Shown piece after piece: positions 16,644 through 26,105 of a stretch of DNA of 64,000 bases (position 1 is its first letter; every line of letters starts with the position of its first letter). A model generated the notes under the pieces. It ran no database searches and was not told where the DNA came from. It saw only the letters and a program-made list of their open reading frames with translations. A program made the translations under genes and the position numbers. The stretch is from Candidatus Phosphitivorax anaerolimi (lineage in GTDB: Bacteria > Desulfobacterota > Desulfomonilia > UBA1062). Where the stretch lies: NCBI GenBank assembly GCA_001896555.1, contig MPOS01000055.1:1-64000 (forward strand). Reading direction: 5' to 3'.

Positions 16644-18617
16644 TTACCCGATGCTCTTTCTTCCGTTGATCAGATCGTCGACCACTGAGGAATCCGCCAT
16701 GGTCGATACGTCTCCGAGCTCGGTAAATTCGGAGGCTGCGATCTTTCTAAGCACACGGCGCATGATCTTGCCCGAGCGGGTCTTGGGCAGACCGTCGGCC
16801 CACTGGATCAAGTCCGGGGAAGCGATGGGGCCGATCTCCTTGCGAACCAGGGCTATCAGGTCTTTCTTCAACTGGTCGCTCTTCTCCACGCCGGTGTTCA
16901 GGGTCACATATGCAAAGATGCCCTGGCCCTTGATATCGTGCGGATACCCGACGACAGCGGCCTCCGCGACATCTGGATGCGAGGTGAGCGCGGCCTCGAT
17001 CTCGGCCGTACTCATCCTGTGGCCGGAGACGTTGATGACGTCATCGACTCTGCCGGTGATCCTGTAATCGCCGTCCTCGTCGCGCTCGGCGCCGTCACCC
17101 GAGAAGTAGTAGCCCGGGAACTGCGAGAAGTAGATTTCCTTGAACTGCTTCGGATCGCCCCACACGCCCCGCATCATCCCCGGCCAGGCCTTCTTGATGC
17201 ACAGTGCACCCTTGCCGGGACCGACGATTTCTTTGCCTTCCTCATCCATGAGGGCGGGAACCACACCGAAGAACGGCTTCATGGCCTTTGCGGGCTTGAT
17301 ATCGATCGCGCCGGGCAGCGGGAGAATCATGTGGCCGCCGGTCTCGCTCTGCCACCAGGTATCGGCGATCGTGCACCTGCCGCCACCCACCTTGTTGTAG
17401 AACCACCACCATGCCTCGGGGTTTAACGGCTCGCCCACCGAACCCAGGACCCTCAGCGAGGAGAGGTCGTGCATCTCGACCCACTTGTCGCCTTCCTTCG
17501 CGATTGCACGGATAGCGGTCGGTGCGGTGTAGAAGTTGTTGACGTTGTATTTTTCGATGACGGCCCAGAACCGGTCATAGGCCGGATAGCTGGGGACGCC
17601 CTCGAACACGATGGTCGTGTAGCCGTTGCACAGCGGGCCATAGACGACGTAGCTGTGGCCGGTCACCCACCCGATGTCGGCTGTGCACCAGTAGATGTCT
17701 TCATCGCGCACGTCGAATGCATATTCCTGCGTCATGGAAGCAAAGAGGAGATACCCTGCCGTGGTATGGAGCACACCCTTGGGCTTTCCGGTTGAGCCTG
17801 AGGTGTAGAGGATGAACAGAGGATCCTCGGCGTCCATCTCCTCGGGCTTGCAATACAACGGGGCCTTGGCCATGAGTTCTTCGTACCAGACATCACGGCC
17901 TTCCTTCATCGTGACCTCAGTACCGGTGCGATTGACGACGACCACGGTCTTGATGGACGGGCACTGTTCGGCTGCCTTGTCGGCGTTGCCCTTCTGTGGA
18001 ACCGCCTTGTTGCCGCGGTATGTTCCGTCGCAGGTGATGAGCACCTTGGCGTTGCAGTCATTGATCCTGTCTCGCAAGGCCTCGGCGGAAAAGCCACCGA
18101 ACACGACAGTGTGCAGGACCCCGATCCTGGTGCATGCCAGCATGGTGATGGCCAGCTCCGGGATCATGGGAAGGTACATGGCTACCACATCACCTTTCTT
18201 CAGACCCAGCTCCTTGAGGACGTTGGCGAACTTGTTGACCTCGCGGTACAGGTCCCAAAAGGTATATACCTTCCAGTCATTGGGGTCGTTGCCCTCGAAA
18301 ATAATGGCTGCCTTGTTCTTCTTCTTTTCCAGGTGCCTGTCGACACAGTTGTAGCACGCGTTGAGCTTTCCGCCCATAAACCACTTCACGTGCAGGTCGT
18401 CGCCGAAGGACCAGTCGGACACCTTGTTCTTGTCGAACGGCTTGAACCAGGTGAGCCTCTGCAATGCAATCTTGGCCCAGAAGGCGTCCGGGTCCTCGAT
18501 CGACTCCTTGTACAGGCGCTCATACTCTTCTCTGCTCTTTACATAGGATTTCTCCCTCACCCGATCGGGAACAGGGAAAACCTTATCGTAGAAATTTTGA
18601 TCATTTACGTCAGCCAT
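16644..18617 (-). CDS. acs: Acetyl-CoA synthetase, AMP-forming
   Basis: 657-residue cytosolic enzyme joining acetate, ATP and CoA to acetyl-CoA. The AMP-binding loop [20 protein letters not shown], the [10 protein letters not shown] substrate motif and the C-terminal [10 protein letters not shown] hinge are intact. The catalytic lysine region [16 protein letters not shown] is also present; this lysine is the site that GNAT enzymes acetylate to shut the enzyme off. GGAGG lies six bases before the ATG at 18617. The full length is normal. A Pat-like acetyltransferase fusion lies at 13412-16147, so regulation by acetylation is plausible. Confidence 0.98.
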   Translation of the reverse strand: MADVNDQNFYDKVFPVPDRVREKSYVKSREEYERLYKESIEDPDAFWAKIALQRLTWFKPFDKNKVSDWSFGDDLHVKWFMGGKLNACYNCVDRHLEKKKNKAAIIFEGNDPNDWKVYTFWDLYREVNKFANVLKELGLKKGDVVAMYLPMIPELAITMLACTRIGVLHTVVFGGFSAEALRDRINDCNAKVLITCDGTYRGNKAVPQKGNADKAAEQCPSIKTVVVVNRTGTEVTMKEGRDVWYEELMAKAPLYCKPEEMDAEDPLFILYTSGSTGKPKGVLHTTAGYLLFASMTQEYAFDVRDEDIYWCTADIGWVTGHSYVVYGPLCNGYTTIVFEGVPSYPAYDRFWAVIEKYNVNNFYTAPTAIRAIAKEGDKWVEMHDLSSLRVLGSVGEPLNPEAWWWFYNKVGGGRCTIADTWWQSETGGHMILPLPGAIDIKPAKAMKPFFGVVPALMDEEGKEIVGPGKGALCIKKAWPGMMRGVWGDPKQFKEIYFSQFPGYYFSGDGAERDEDGDYRITGRVDDVINVSGHRMSTAEIEAALTSHPDVAEAAVVGYPHDIKGQGIFAYVTLNTGVEKSDQLKKDLIALVRKEIGPIASPDLIQWADGLPKTRSGKIMRRVLRKIAASEFTELGDVSTMADSSVVDDLINGRKSIG

Positions 18618-18673
18618 TATTACCTCCTTCTCCAGTCTTTTCTGTCGTAATTGAGTGGCGTATGTAATGTAGG

Positions 18674-18687
18674 ACGAATCAATTCGT
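18674..18687. promoter_or_regulatory. Small palindrome upstream of acs, possible operator
   Basis: ACGAAT, CA, ATTCGT forms a 6-bp-armed palindrome 57 bases upstream of the acs start codon. No regulator is identified. Confidence 0.3.
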
Positions 18688-19246
18688 TTGTATGCCCGCT
18701 ATTGTCTGATAATATTGTGCATTACCGGCTTACTTTTTGAAGGTGTTCGGCCTACATATCCTGAAATCTTTTCCAAGGTTTTGCTGTGTCTTTTCGATTC
18801 ATGATATCAATTAATTACATATCACCGTGAGCCGAGGAGAGGCTTCCGCCGCCGATCAGGGGCTAAAAATCGGCTCCCGTGCGTTATGAGGGACATCCTG
18901 AAGCGGCATTTATCACAATAAAATCACACTTCCCCAGCAGATCGGCAGTGAGTCTGTCCATGCGGGCCTGGGGAATTTCACCGGTATATCCGCTCTTGCC
19001 GGGCATCCTGCCCCTTTGTTCATGATGACCGGACCCTCATCAGATTTTGACTACACGCTTGAAGTGCGTTTTCTTACGCAAGGGACCATTCACTGGTTGA
19101 AAAAACAGCAAAACATTGTCAGAATCAAAAAACTCCGGACATCTCGTTCCAGTTGTGGAACATTATGGGAAATATGGATCTTTTTTAAAGTCCGATCGGC
19201 CTGTATTGGCAGATGAGGATCTTCCATGTGAATAAAGGGGGGTGGT
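18688..19246. other. Intergenic region between divergent acs and the MEDS kinase
   Basis: About 560 bases, AT-rich in places. It should contain the promoters of both flanking genes, but I find none at consensus quality. I see no small gene or structured RNA that I recognise. Confidence 0.4.
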
Positions 19247-20734
19247 ATGGAAAAGAGTCCGAGGGAATCAGGTATCGATATCGTCGGAGACATTCACTGG
19301 GGCGCTCACTTCTGCCAGTTCTACCGAAGTCAGCAGGACCTCAAGGACGTTCTGGTCCCCTATTTCAGGGCCGGCCTCAAGCAGAACGAATCCTGCCTGT
19401 GGATTGTCTCGGAGCCTATGGGCGGTCACGATGCCGTGCAGGCCCTGCAGAGCGAGGTCCCCGACCTCGCCTCCCGGCTGGAGAAGGGGCAGATGGAGAT
19501 CCTCTCCTATGACAAATGGTACAGAGAAAGCGGCAGATTCGACGCAGAGGGGATGATGGAAAAATGGAAACGCAAGCTGGAGAGCGCCCTTTCCCGTGGT
19601 TATGATGGATTGAGGGTGTCCGGAAACACATTCTGGCTGGAAAGCAGGGACTGGAAAGACTTCACTGCTTATGAAAAAGAGATCGCAGATCTTATCTCCC
19701 AGCGTCGCATGATCGCACTGTGTACCTATTCTCTCGACAAGTGCAAGGCAGCGGAAATAATCGATGTGGTCAGCAATCACCAGTTTGCCCTGGTCAAGAA
19801 GGACGGGGCCTGGGAGATGATCGAGAACTCCCGGCACAAGGCCGCTGAGGCGGCACTCCGGAGAAGCGGTGAAGAATTGCGCAAGGTCAACGAGCTGCTC
19901 TCTGCCACCCTGAATGCCACCCATGTACTGATCACCTGTTTGGACACCGAGGGCAACTTCATCCTGGTCAACCGGATGTATGCACAGGCCAGCGGAAAAG
20001 AGCCCGGTTTCTTCATCGGGAAGAATTATTTCGACCTGTATCCGGATGATGAGAGAGAGGCCATTTTCCGACGTGTCGCGGCCACGGGCGAGCCCTACTA
20101 TGCCCGAGCCAAGCGCTATGAATGTGACGGGCATCCGCAACGGAAAACGCGCTATTTGGACTGGAGCATGGTGCCTGCCATGGATGAACAGGGGCGGATG
20201 AAGCTGGTGGTCTTGAGCTTCCTCGATGTCACTGCCCAAGTCGAGGCCCAAATGGCGCTCAGCGAGAGCGAGATGCGTTACCGGTCAATCTTCAACGGGA
20301 TGTTGGAAGGATTTGCTCTGCACGAGATCATCTGCGATGAAAAAGGCAGGCCTATTGACTATCGATTCACGGATGTCAACCCAGCCTTCGAACGCATGAC
20401 CGGCCTAAAAAAGGAGGACGTGATCAGCAAGACCACGCACGAGATGCTTTCCGGAAACGACCTCTCCTGGGTGGATATCTACAGCAGGGTCGCGCTCACG
20501 GGCAAGCCGGTCAGTTTCGAACACTGCTCCTCCTCGCTCGGCAAATACTTCGAGGTACACGCCTATTCGCCGGCGCCACACAGGTTGGCAACGATTTTCA
20601 TGGATGTCACTGCCCACAAACAGGCCCAGGACGAGCTGCTTAAGCACCATGAGCGCCTGGAAGATCTCGTCAGGGAACGCACGGCAGAGCTGGAAGAGAG
20701 AAACCGGAAGCTGGCCGAAGAGATCGCTGAGTGA
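19247..20734 (+). CDS. MEDS-PAS-PAS sensor region of a hybrid histidine kinase, ended by an in-frame TGA
   Basis: 495 codons up to TGA at 20732-20734. Residues 15-185 form a MEDS (DcmR-type sensory) domain: HWGAHFCQFYRSQQDLKDVL, then RVSGNTFWLESRDWKDF. Two PAS domains follow (about 200-335 with ITCLDTEGNFILVNRMYAQA, and about 345-465 with YRFTDVNPAFERMTGL). A coiled coil then runs to LEERNRKLAEEIAE. Immediately after the TGA the same frame continues KKAEEEKKNIEAQL into a full kinase, so TGA replaces one residue, most likely Arg (CGA to TGA). ATG 19247 follows a G-rich ribosome site. Alone, this product would be a sensor with no kinase. Confidence 0.85.
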   Translation: MEKSPRESGIDIVGDIHWGAHFCQFYRSQQDLKDVLVPYFRAGLKQNESCLWIVSEPMGGHDAVQALQSEVPDLASRLEKGQMEILSYDKWYRESGRFDAEGMMEKWKRKLESALSRGYDGLRVSGNTFWLESRDWKDFTAYEKEIADLISQRRMIALCTYSLDKCKAAEIIDVVSNHQFALVKKDGAWEMIENSRHKAAEAALRRSGEELRKVNELLSATLNATHVLITCLDTEGNFILVNRMYAQASGKEPGFFIGKNYFDLYPDDEREAIFRRVAATGEPYYARAKRYECDGHPQRKTRYLDWSMVPAMDEQGRMKLVVLSFLDVTAQVEAQMALSESEMRYRSIFNGMLEGFALHEIICDEKGRPIDYRFTDVNPAFERMTGLKKEDVISKTTHEMLSGNDLSWVDIYSRVALTGKPVSFEHCSSSLGKYFEVHAYSPAPHRLATIFMDVTAHKQAQDELLKHHERLEDLVRERTAELEERNRKLAEEIAE

Positions 20735-20842
20735 AAGAAAGCCGAAGAAGAGAAGAAGAACATCGAGGCCCAGCTCATACAGACCCAGAAGACAGAAGCC
20801 CTGGGCAGATTCGCCGGAGGCATTGCCCACGACCTCAACAAC

Positions 20843-21949
20843 GTGCTCTACCCGGTGATCATCAATACCGAAATCCTCCTCGAGGACACCGAGCCCGACA
20901 CCGCCCAATATGAGATGCTGTCGCAGATACTCGCCGCATCGCACCGCCAGCGGGACCTGATCAAGAAGATCCTCTCCTTCAGCAGGCAGGGCGAAAAGAA
21001 CTTCAGCCGAGTAAGGGTTTTGCCCCTGCTCGAAGAAACCATCGGGTTTCTGAGGTCTTCGATTCCGAGCACGATCGAGATCCTCTCCTACAGCGAGGCC
21101 CGCTCTGATGAGATTCTGGGCGATCCGGTGCAGATCCAGCAGGTGATCATGAACCTCTGCAAGAATGCCGCAGACGCACTCGAATCACGGCGGGGCACGA
21201 TCGAGTTGAGGCTGTCGAACGTCTACCTGGACCCGGTTCATTCCCGCAGGGGGCTGCCGGCGGGCAACTACCTCAGGCTGATGGTCTCCGACAACGGGAC
21301 CGGAATAACACGAGAGGTCATGGGCCGGATCTTCGACCCTTTCTTCACCACGAAGGACATGGGAAAAGGAAGTGGATTGGGGCTCTCCATAGTCCAGGGT
21401 ATTCTCAAGAATCACAAGGGATCGATCACGGTCGAAAGCGAGCCGGGTAAGGGATCGACCTTCACGATAGACCTGCCCCTCTACGCCGGCAAGGGCCGGA
21501 AGGAAGGCATTCGCACCGGCAGGGCCAGGTCTGGAGACAGACGGCCGAAAGGCCAGAGGAAACGGGTGCTGCTGGTCGACGACGAAATGCTCATCCTGTC
21601 AGGTCTCCAGCGGGTCTTAAGCCGCTCGGGCTACCGCGTGAAAACGGCGGCCGACGGCAGGGAGGCGCTGGAGGTCTTTACCAAGGCACCGTGGAGCTTT
21701 GACCTCGTGATAACGGACCAGACCATGCCCGGGATTCCAGGGACCGAACTCTTGAAGAGGATACAGGAGGTGCGCCCCGATATCCCGGTGATCCTGTGCA
21801 CCGGGATGAACGATATCATCGACGAAAAGACCATGAAAATCGCCGGCATCCGAGAGCTGCTCGTAAAACCGATGGATATGAGCGAGCTCAAGTCTGCGGT
21901 CGGGCGCATACTCGACTCAAGGGGCGGCATTCTTCAAGAGGGCAAGTGA
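20843..21949 (+). CDS. Histidine kinase core plus receiver domain, C-terminal part of the broken MEDS hybrid kinase
   Basis: The reading frame is open from 20735 and continuous with the upstream sensor gene. The first usable start codon after the TGA is GTG 20843. The phospho-acceptor box FAGGIAHDLNN lies before that GTG (about 20809-20841), so a product restarted there would lack its active histidine. Downstream are an HATPase domain (NLCKNAADALES, DNGTGITREVMGRIFDPFFT, GKGSGLGLSIVQGIL) and a receiver domain (VLLVDDEM, VITDQTMPG, LLVKPMD). If TGA is not read through, this half is probably a pseudogene remnant. If it is suppressed, or is a sequencing error, the full protein is about 900 residues. 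Confidence 0.7.
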   Translation: MLYPVIINTEILLEDTEPDTAQYEMLSQILAASHRQRDLIKKILSFSRQGEKNFSRVRVLPLLEETIGFLRSSIPSTIEILSYSEARSDEILGDPVQIQQVIMNLCKNAADALESRRGTIELRLSNVYLDPVHSRRGLPAGNYLRLMVSDNGTGITREVMGRIFDPFFTTKDMGKGSGLGLSIVQGILKNHKGSITVESEPGKGSTFTIDLPLYAGKGRKEGIRTGRARSGDRRPKGQRKRVLLVDDEMLILSGLQRVLSRSGYRVKTAADGREALEVFTKAPWSFDLVITDQTMPGIPGTELLKRIQEVRPDIPVILCTGMNDIIDEKTMKIAGIRELLVKPMDMSELKSAVGRILDSRGGILQEGK

Positions 21950-21998
21950 ACGAAAAAAGGATCACAGCCTGTGCGGGCTTCACTTCAAAAAAGGGCGG

Positions 21999-22178
21999 TC
22001 ACAGGACATTGCCGGTCAGGAACCGCCAGGTTTCAACAGAGAGATCGCCGGTCAGCTTCCCCACGGTCTTACTGCATTGCGGGCACATCCAGACGATCTG
22101 ATCCTGCTTCGGGGTTCCTTTCAGCCCGACCGTTCTGATGCACATCTTGCAACTGTCGGTTTCTTTCATGCCGGGCAT
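21999..22178 (-). CDS. 59-residue zinc-ribbon protein
   Basis: A short gene starting at ATG 22178, with AAAGGAG nine bases upstream and TGA at 21999-22001. The protein starts MPGMKETDSCKMCIRTVGLK and carries two CxxC knuckles: Cys10-x2-Cys13 (CKMC) and Cys32-x2-Cys35 (CPQC). They are separated by 18 residues, as in rubredoxin-like zinc ribbons. The basic loop KGTPKQDQIVWMCPQC and the C-terminal WRFLTGNVL complete it. I do not recognise a named family. Good ribosome site, codon use and motif spacing argue that it is real. It lies 191 bases downstream of the archease gene on the same strand. Confidence 0.7.
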   Translation of the reverse strand: MPGMKETDSCKMCIRTVGLKGTPKQDQIVWMCPQCSKTVGKLTGDLSVETWRFLTGNVL

Positions 22179-22369
22179 GGTTTTTCGCTCCTTTCTCTTT
22201 CCCGATCGAGAGAGACCTTCACGTGAAAACGTCTCTCTACACCGCGAAGCATGCCCGGATGATTCTGCCGCTGCTTTCGGGCAACACCACCCCGCATGCC
22301 CTTTTTGATCGATGCAATAGATTTAGATGATTTCGCGGAAAAGAGAGATGCATGGAGACATTCCCATCA

Positions 22370-22801
22370 CTAGATATCGAGCACCACTGTGGCGGTCCAG
22401 CCATCGGGCTCGTTCTGGATGCGGAACCGGTGAAGGGTGACCGCCTTGACATCGGCGTTGAGGTCGTGCCTTTTGGGATCGATTTTTTCGCCCGAAGCCT
22501 CTGCCGTGAGCCCGAGCACCCCTGCCTCCTGCGTGATGACGACCTCGGAGACCCTGAGCAGGAGCTGCTCGGCGTCCTTGAAAAAGATGAACTGCTGGAG
22601 GTATTCGAAGAGCAGCCGCTCCAGGTCCTCAGCCTGCGCATGGAAGCTGCGGCGCACCAGGGGGCGGATGCTCCCCAGGTTCTCGACCATGACATTCATC
22701 AGCGCGTCTCCGGCCTCCACGAAAAGACCTTCTCTCGTATCGGCCCGCGCCTCGAAGGCGACATCGGCGATCGCAATCTCGTCAAGATAGGTGTACGGCA
22801 T
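22370..22801 (-). CDS. Archease (RtcB activator)
   Basis: 143-residue archease, the partner that speeds RtcB guanylylation and lets it turn over many times. The family features are the N-terminal YLDEIAIADVAFEARADT segment, with acidic residues that bind divalent metal, FEYLQQFIFFKDAE in the middle, and the C-terminal ATVVLDI ending. It begins 3 bases after the rtcB stop codon, so the two are cotranscribed. Confidence 0.94.
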   Translation of the reverse strand: MPYTYLDEIAIADVAFEARADTREGLFVEAGDALMNVMVENLGSIRPLVRRSFHAQAEDLERLLFEYLQQFIFFKDAEQLLLRVSEVVITQEAGVLGLTAEASGEKIDPKRHDLNADVKAVTLHRFRIQNEPDGWTATVVLDI

Positions 22802-22804
22802 AGG

Positions 22805-24262
22805 CTAACCCTTGATATTCCCGATGGGCGTGAGCTTGACCACCGGGGTGCTGATGCCGGCGAGCTCGCTCGCCCTGACCACGGCGTCGATATTCTTATA
22901 GGCGCCCCCCGCCTCTTCGGCCAGGCCCCTCAAAGACGCGGTGCGGACATAGATCCCCCGGAACTGCATCTCTCTGACCAGCTTCTTGCCCTGGTATTTC
23001 TTTCTCGCGCTGTGGCGGCTCATGACCCTGCCGCTGCCGTGCGCGGTTGAGTAGAAGGTCTGCTCCCCGCTCTTGACCCCGGCAAGCAGGTACGACCCGG
23101 TCTCCATGCTGCCCCCGATGATCACGGGCTGGCCGAAGGGCTGGTACCGCTTCGGGATGTCTTCCATGCCGGGGCCGAAGGCCCGGGTGGAGCCTTTGCG
23201 GTGGATGAGGACCTTGCGCTTTTGCCCGTCGATGACGTGCTCCTCGAGCTTGGCGGTGTTGTGGGTCACGTCGTAGACCTGGCGGATGCCCAGGTCGTCG
23301 GGGGATTTTCCGAACACATCGGAGAACACCTCGCGCACCCGGTGCAGGATGACCTGGCGGTTTGCGAACGACATGTTCACCGCGCACTTCATGGCCGAGA
23401 AGTAGTCCTGGCCCTGGGGCGAGCGGAACGGTGCGCACGCGAGCTCCTTGTCGATGATCTTGATGCCGTAGACCCGCTCCATGACGTCGAGCAGGATATG
23501 GAGATAGTCGGTCGCCACCTGGTGGCCAAACCCCCTGCTCCCGCAGTGGTACATCACCACGACCTGGTCCGGCATGGTGATGCCGAAGGCCCGGGCGAGC
23601 TCGGGGTTGAAGATGTTCTCTTTTCTCGCCACCTGGATCTCGAGGTAGTGGTTACCCGAGCCCAGAGTGCCGATCTGGTTGTAGCCGCGCTGTACGGCCT
23701 TGTGACTCACCTTTGAGGCATCGGCCCCCTCCATGCAGCCCTGCTCTTCGGTGAGCTCCAGGTCTTCAGACAGCGCATAGCCGTTTTTCAGGCACCAGCG
23801 CGCCCCCTGCTCGACCACGTCGAGAAAATCGTCTTCTTTGAGCTTCACGAACCCCGTGCTCCCGACCCCGGAGGGAATCCTCTCGAAGAGCCTGTCAACG
23901 AGCCGGGAGAGATGAGGCTCGACCTCGTCGTAGATGAGATTCGTGGCCACCAGCCGCATGCCGCAGTTGATGTCGAACCCGATGCCACCGGGTGAGATCA
24001 CCCCCTCGTCAAGGTCGAAGGCAGCAACCCCGCCGATGGGAAAACCATAGCCCCAGTGCCCGTCGGGCATGCAGAAGGAGTATTTCTGAATTCCGGGCAG
24101 TGTGGCCACGTTGGCAGCCTGCTCGAACACGCCGTCGTCAAAGCGCTCGACCAGCTCCTTCGTCCCGTAGAAACGCGCCGGCACACGCATCCCCGGCTTC
24201 CACGACGCGGGAAGCTCCCATACGGCATCCGCTATCTGCCTGAGTTCGCTTGGAACCGTCAT
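22805..24262 (-). CDS. rtcB: RNA-splicing ligase RtcB
   Basis: 485-residue GTP- and Mn2+-dependent ligase that joins a 2',3'-cyclic phosphate (or 3'-phosphate) RNA end to a 5'-OH end. Active-site motifs are intact: GIGFDINCGMRLV (metal-binding Asp and Cys), GSGNHYLEIQ, MYHCGSRGFGHQVA and AHGSGRVMSRHSA, which contains the nucleotidylated histidine. It lies directly upstream of archease. Start ATG 24262 follows AAGGGATGG. In E. coli, rtcB is controlled by RtcR with sigma-54. I found no convincing -24/-12 box here, nor an rtcR gene. Confidence 0.97.
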   Translation of the reverse strand: MTVPSELRQIADAVWELPASWKPGMRVPARFYGTKELVERFDDGVFEQAANVATLPGIQKYSFCMPDGHWGYGFPIGGVAAFDLDEGVISPGGIGFDINCGMRLVATNLIYDEVEPHLSRLVDRLFERIPSGVGSTGFVKLKEDDFLDVVEQGARWCLKNGYALSEDLELTEEQGCMEGADASKVSHKAVQRGYNQIGTLGSGNHYLEIQVARKENIFNPELARAFGITMPDQVVVMYHCGSRGFGHQVATDYLHILLDVMERVYGIKIIDKELACAPFRSPQGQDYFSAMKCAVNMSFANRQVILHRVREVFSDVFGKSPDDLGIRQVYDVTHNTAKLEEHVIDGQKRKVLIHRKGSTRAFGPGMEDIPKRYQPFGQPVIIGGSMETGSYLLAGVKSGEQTFYSTAHGSGRVMSRHSARKKYQGKKLVREMQFRGIYVRTASLRGLAEEAGGAYKNIDAVVRASELAGISTPVVKLTPIGNIKG

Positions 24263-24384
24263 AATCCATCCCTTACCTTAAGGACAGGCTTTAGAAAAAC
24301 CTTTTCCAACGCCGCGGCACCGAGCTGTGCAGCAATGCGTACTCAATTTACAATAAAGAACACAACAACTGTTTTCAACCGATA

Positions 24385-24490
24385 ATGCCCCCTAAAGGGG
24401 ACGGATTTATTTTCCTTTTCCCCACGAAAGGAGACACACAAAAGCACACAAAAGGGACAAATTTATTTTTCCGGATTTATTTTTCCCTCT
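24385..24490. repeat. AT-rich repeated GGGACR-ATTTATTTTTCC units
   Basis: Between rtcB and the CapA gene are three related units: GGGGACGGATTTATTTTCC, GGGACAAATTTATTTTTCC and GGATTTATTTTTCCCTC. Base composition differs sharply from the flanking genes. Similar GGGGAC(A/G)GATTTATTTTCC strings occur as dispersed intergenic elements in other genomes, to my recollection; copy number in this genome cannot be judged from the window. Confidence 0.5.
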
Positions 24491-24556
24491 TTCAGACATG
24501 GATGGAACAGCTCCTTCAGCGCATCATAAGGAGAGAGATACGGCAGAGGGGACGGC

Positions 24557-25708
24557 ATGAAGAAAGCTGATGAAATCCCTTCCAGGCCAGAGACACTGGT
24601 CACGCTCTTTCTGTGCGGCGATGTCATGACCGGCAGGGGGATCGACCAGATCCTTCCCTTTCCGTGCGACCCTGCCATTCATGAGTCGTACATGCAGAGC
24701 GCCCTGGGATATGTCGAGCTGGCCGAGACAGTGCACGGCCGCATCCCAGCGCCTGTCGACTTCCGGTACATCTGGGGCGATGCGCTCGATATCCTCGATT
24801 CCATGGCCCCGGATGCGAGGATTATCAACCTGGAGACCGCGGTCACTGTTCGCGACGATTATTGGAGGGGCAAGGGCATCAATTATCGAATGAATCCAAA
24901 GAATGTCCCCTGCCTCACCAAAGCCCGGATAGACTGCTGCTCTCTGGCGAACAATCATGTTCTCGACTGGGGATATGCTGGGCTTCTAGACACGATAGAG
25001 ACGCTCCAGGCCGCGGGGATACAGACCGCCGGGGCCGGTCCCGGTTTGAGTGAGGCCGCAGAGCCAGCGATAGTCGGCGCGCCGGGAAAGGCCCGGGTTC
25101 TGGTCTTTTCGTTCGGAACGGAAACGAGTGGTATTCCGCCCGAATGGCAGGCAGCACCCGGCCGGCCCGGGGTAAACCTGCTCCCTGACCTGTCCGGAGA
25201 AACGGTACAGGCAATCGGCGAACAGGTGAGTCGGGTGAGGCAGCCGGGCGATATCGTCGTGGCATCCATCCACTGGGGCGGCAACTGGGGCTATACGATA
25301 CCCCTCGCGCACCGGGAGTTTGCCCGCAACCTCATCGACCGGGCCGGGGTGGATATCATCCACGGCCACTCATCGCACCATGTCCTGGGCATAGAGGTAT
25401 ACAGGCACAAGCTCATTCTCTACGGGTGCGGCGACTTTCTCAACGATTACGAAGGAATCGGCGGCTATGGACGATACCGGGGCGATATCGGGCTCATGTA
25501 TTTCCCGAGCATCGACCCCTCGCAGGGCCGCCTCGTGCAGATGCGCATGTTCCCCACGCAGATACACCGCTTCAGGGTCCGCCGCGCATCGCACACCGAT
25601 GCACTCTGGCTTCAAAACGTCCTGAACAGGGAGAGCATTCTGCGCGGGGCATCGATATCCATTGACGAAAACGATGTCCTGACCCTCAGCTGCAATGCAG
25701 GAGAGTAG
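24557..25708 (+). CDS. CapA-family metallophosphatase-like protein (poly-gamma-glutamate synthesis type)
   Basis: 383 residues of the PGA_cap/CapA superfamily, a calcineurin-like fold. The typical motifs are LFLCGDVMTGRGIDQIL at the N-terminus, INLETAVT, CCSLANNHVLDWGYAGLLDT, VASIHWGGNW and IIHGHSSHHVLGIEVY. CapA proteins take part in export or modification of poly-gamma-glutamate, but no capB or capC lies here, so that role is not supported. No signal peptide is visible, so the protein is probably cytoplasmic. The start at ATG 24557 has GGGGACGGC in front. It ends 149 bases before the next gene on the same strand. Confidence 0.88.
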   Translation: MKKADEIPSRPETLVTLFLCGDVMTGRGIDQILPFPCDPAIHESYMQSALGYVELAETVHGRIPAPVDFRYIWGDALDILDSMAPDARIINLETAVTVRDDYWRGKGINYRMNPKNVPCLTKARIDCCSLANNHVLDWGYAGLLDTIETLQAAGIQTAGAGPGLSEAAEPAIVGAPGKARVLVFSFGTETSGIPPEWQAAPGRPGVNLLPDLSGETVQAIGEQVSRVRQPGDIVVASIHWGGNWGYTIPLAHREFARNLIDRAGVDIIHGHSSHHVLGIEVYRHKLILYGCGDFLNDYEGIGGYGRYRGDIGLMYFPSIDPSQGRLVQMRMFPTQIHRFRVRRASHTDALWLQNVLNRESILRGASISIDENDVLTLSCNAGE

Positions 25709-25857
25709 CAGCCCAAGCAGCAGGAAATCCAAAAAAGACATCTTCCAGGCAAGGGATGATGCGACCACCTGCGGAACCAGGCTGCCCCGGAACCCGGATT
25801 TGAACATGACAGCGGCTTGCGTATTATTTTCTGTAAAGCTCATATGGGAGGATGGTG

Positions 25858-26073
25858 ATGGCAATATCAGGAAAATACGGCAATGTCTCGATCCCGCATG
25901 TGGGAGACAACGAGCCGGTATTCATTCTCAGGGCTCAGGACAAGCTGGCCCTGGCGGCCATAGAGATGTACAAGATCCTGGCCGAAACGAACGATGCGGA
26001 TGTCGCTTCGCGTCTGGACGACCAGATCGAGACATTCCGCCGATGGGGAGGCAGGCGGAAGACCCCTGACTGA
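25858..26073 (+). CDS. Small conserved-looking protein, unknown function
   Basis: 71 residues from ATG 25858, chosen over ATG 25852 because GGGAGG lies six bases upstream. It starts MAISGKYGNVSIPHVGDNEP and has a helical middle, AQDKLALAAIEMYKILAE, ending RWGGRRKTPD. Its close spacing (32 bases) to the DUF5996 gene on the same strand suggests cotranscription. I cannot name a family. Confidence 0.65.
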   Translation: MAISGKYGNVSIPHVGDNEPVFILRAQDKLALAAIEMYKILAETNDADVASRLDDQIETFRRWGGRRKTPD

Positions 26074-26105
26074 TGCGTCCGTACGCATGGAGAGGTTGAG
26101 GAACC

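Noticed and set aside
20732-20734. Selenocysteine at the TGA in the MEDS hybrid kinase
   Set aside because: The codon lies in a coiled-coil linker with no redox role, and the following purine-rich sequence forms no hairpin. A CGA to TGA change explains it better.
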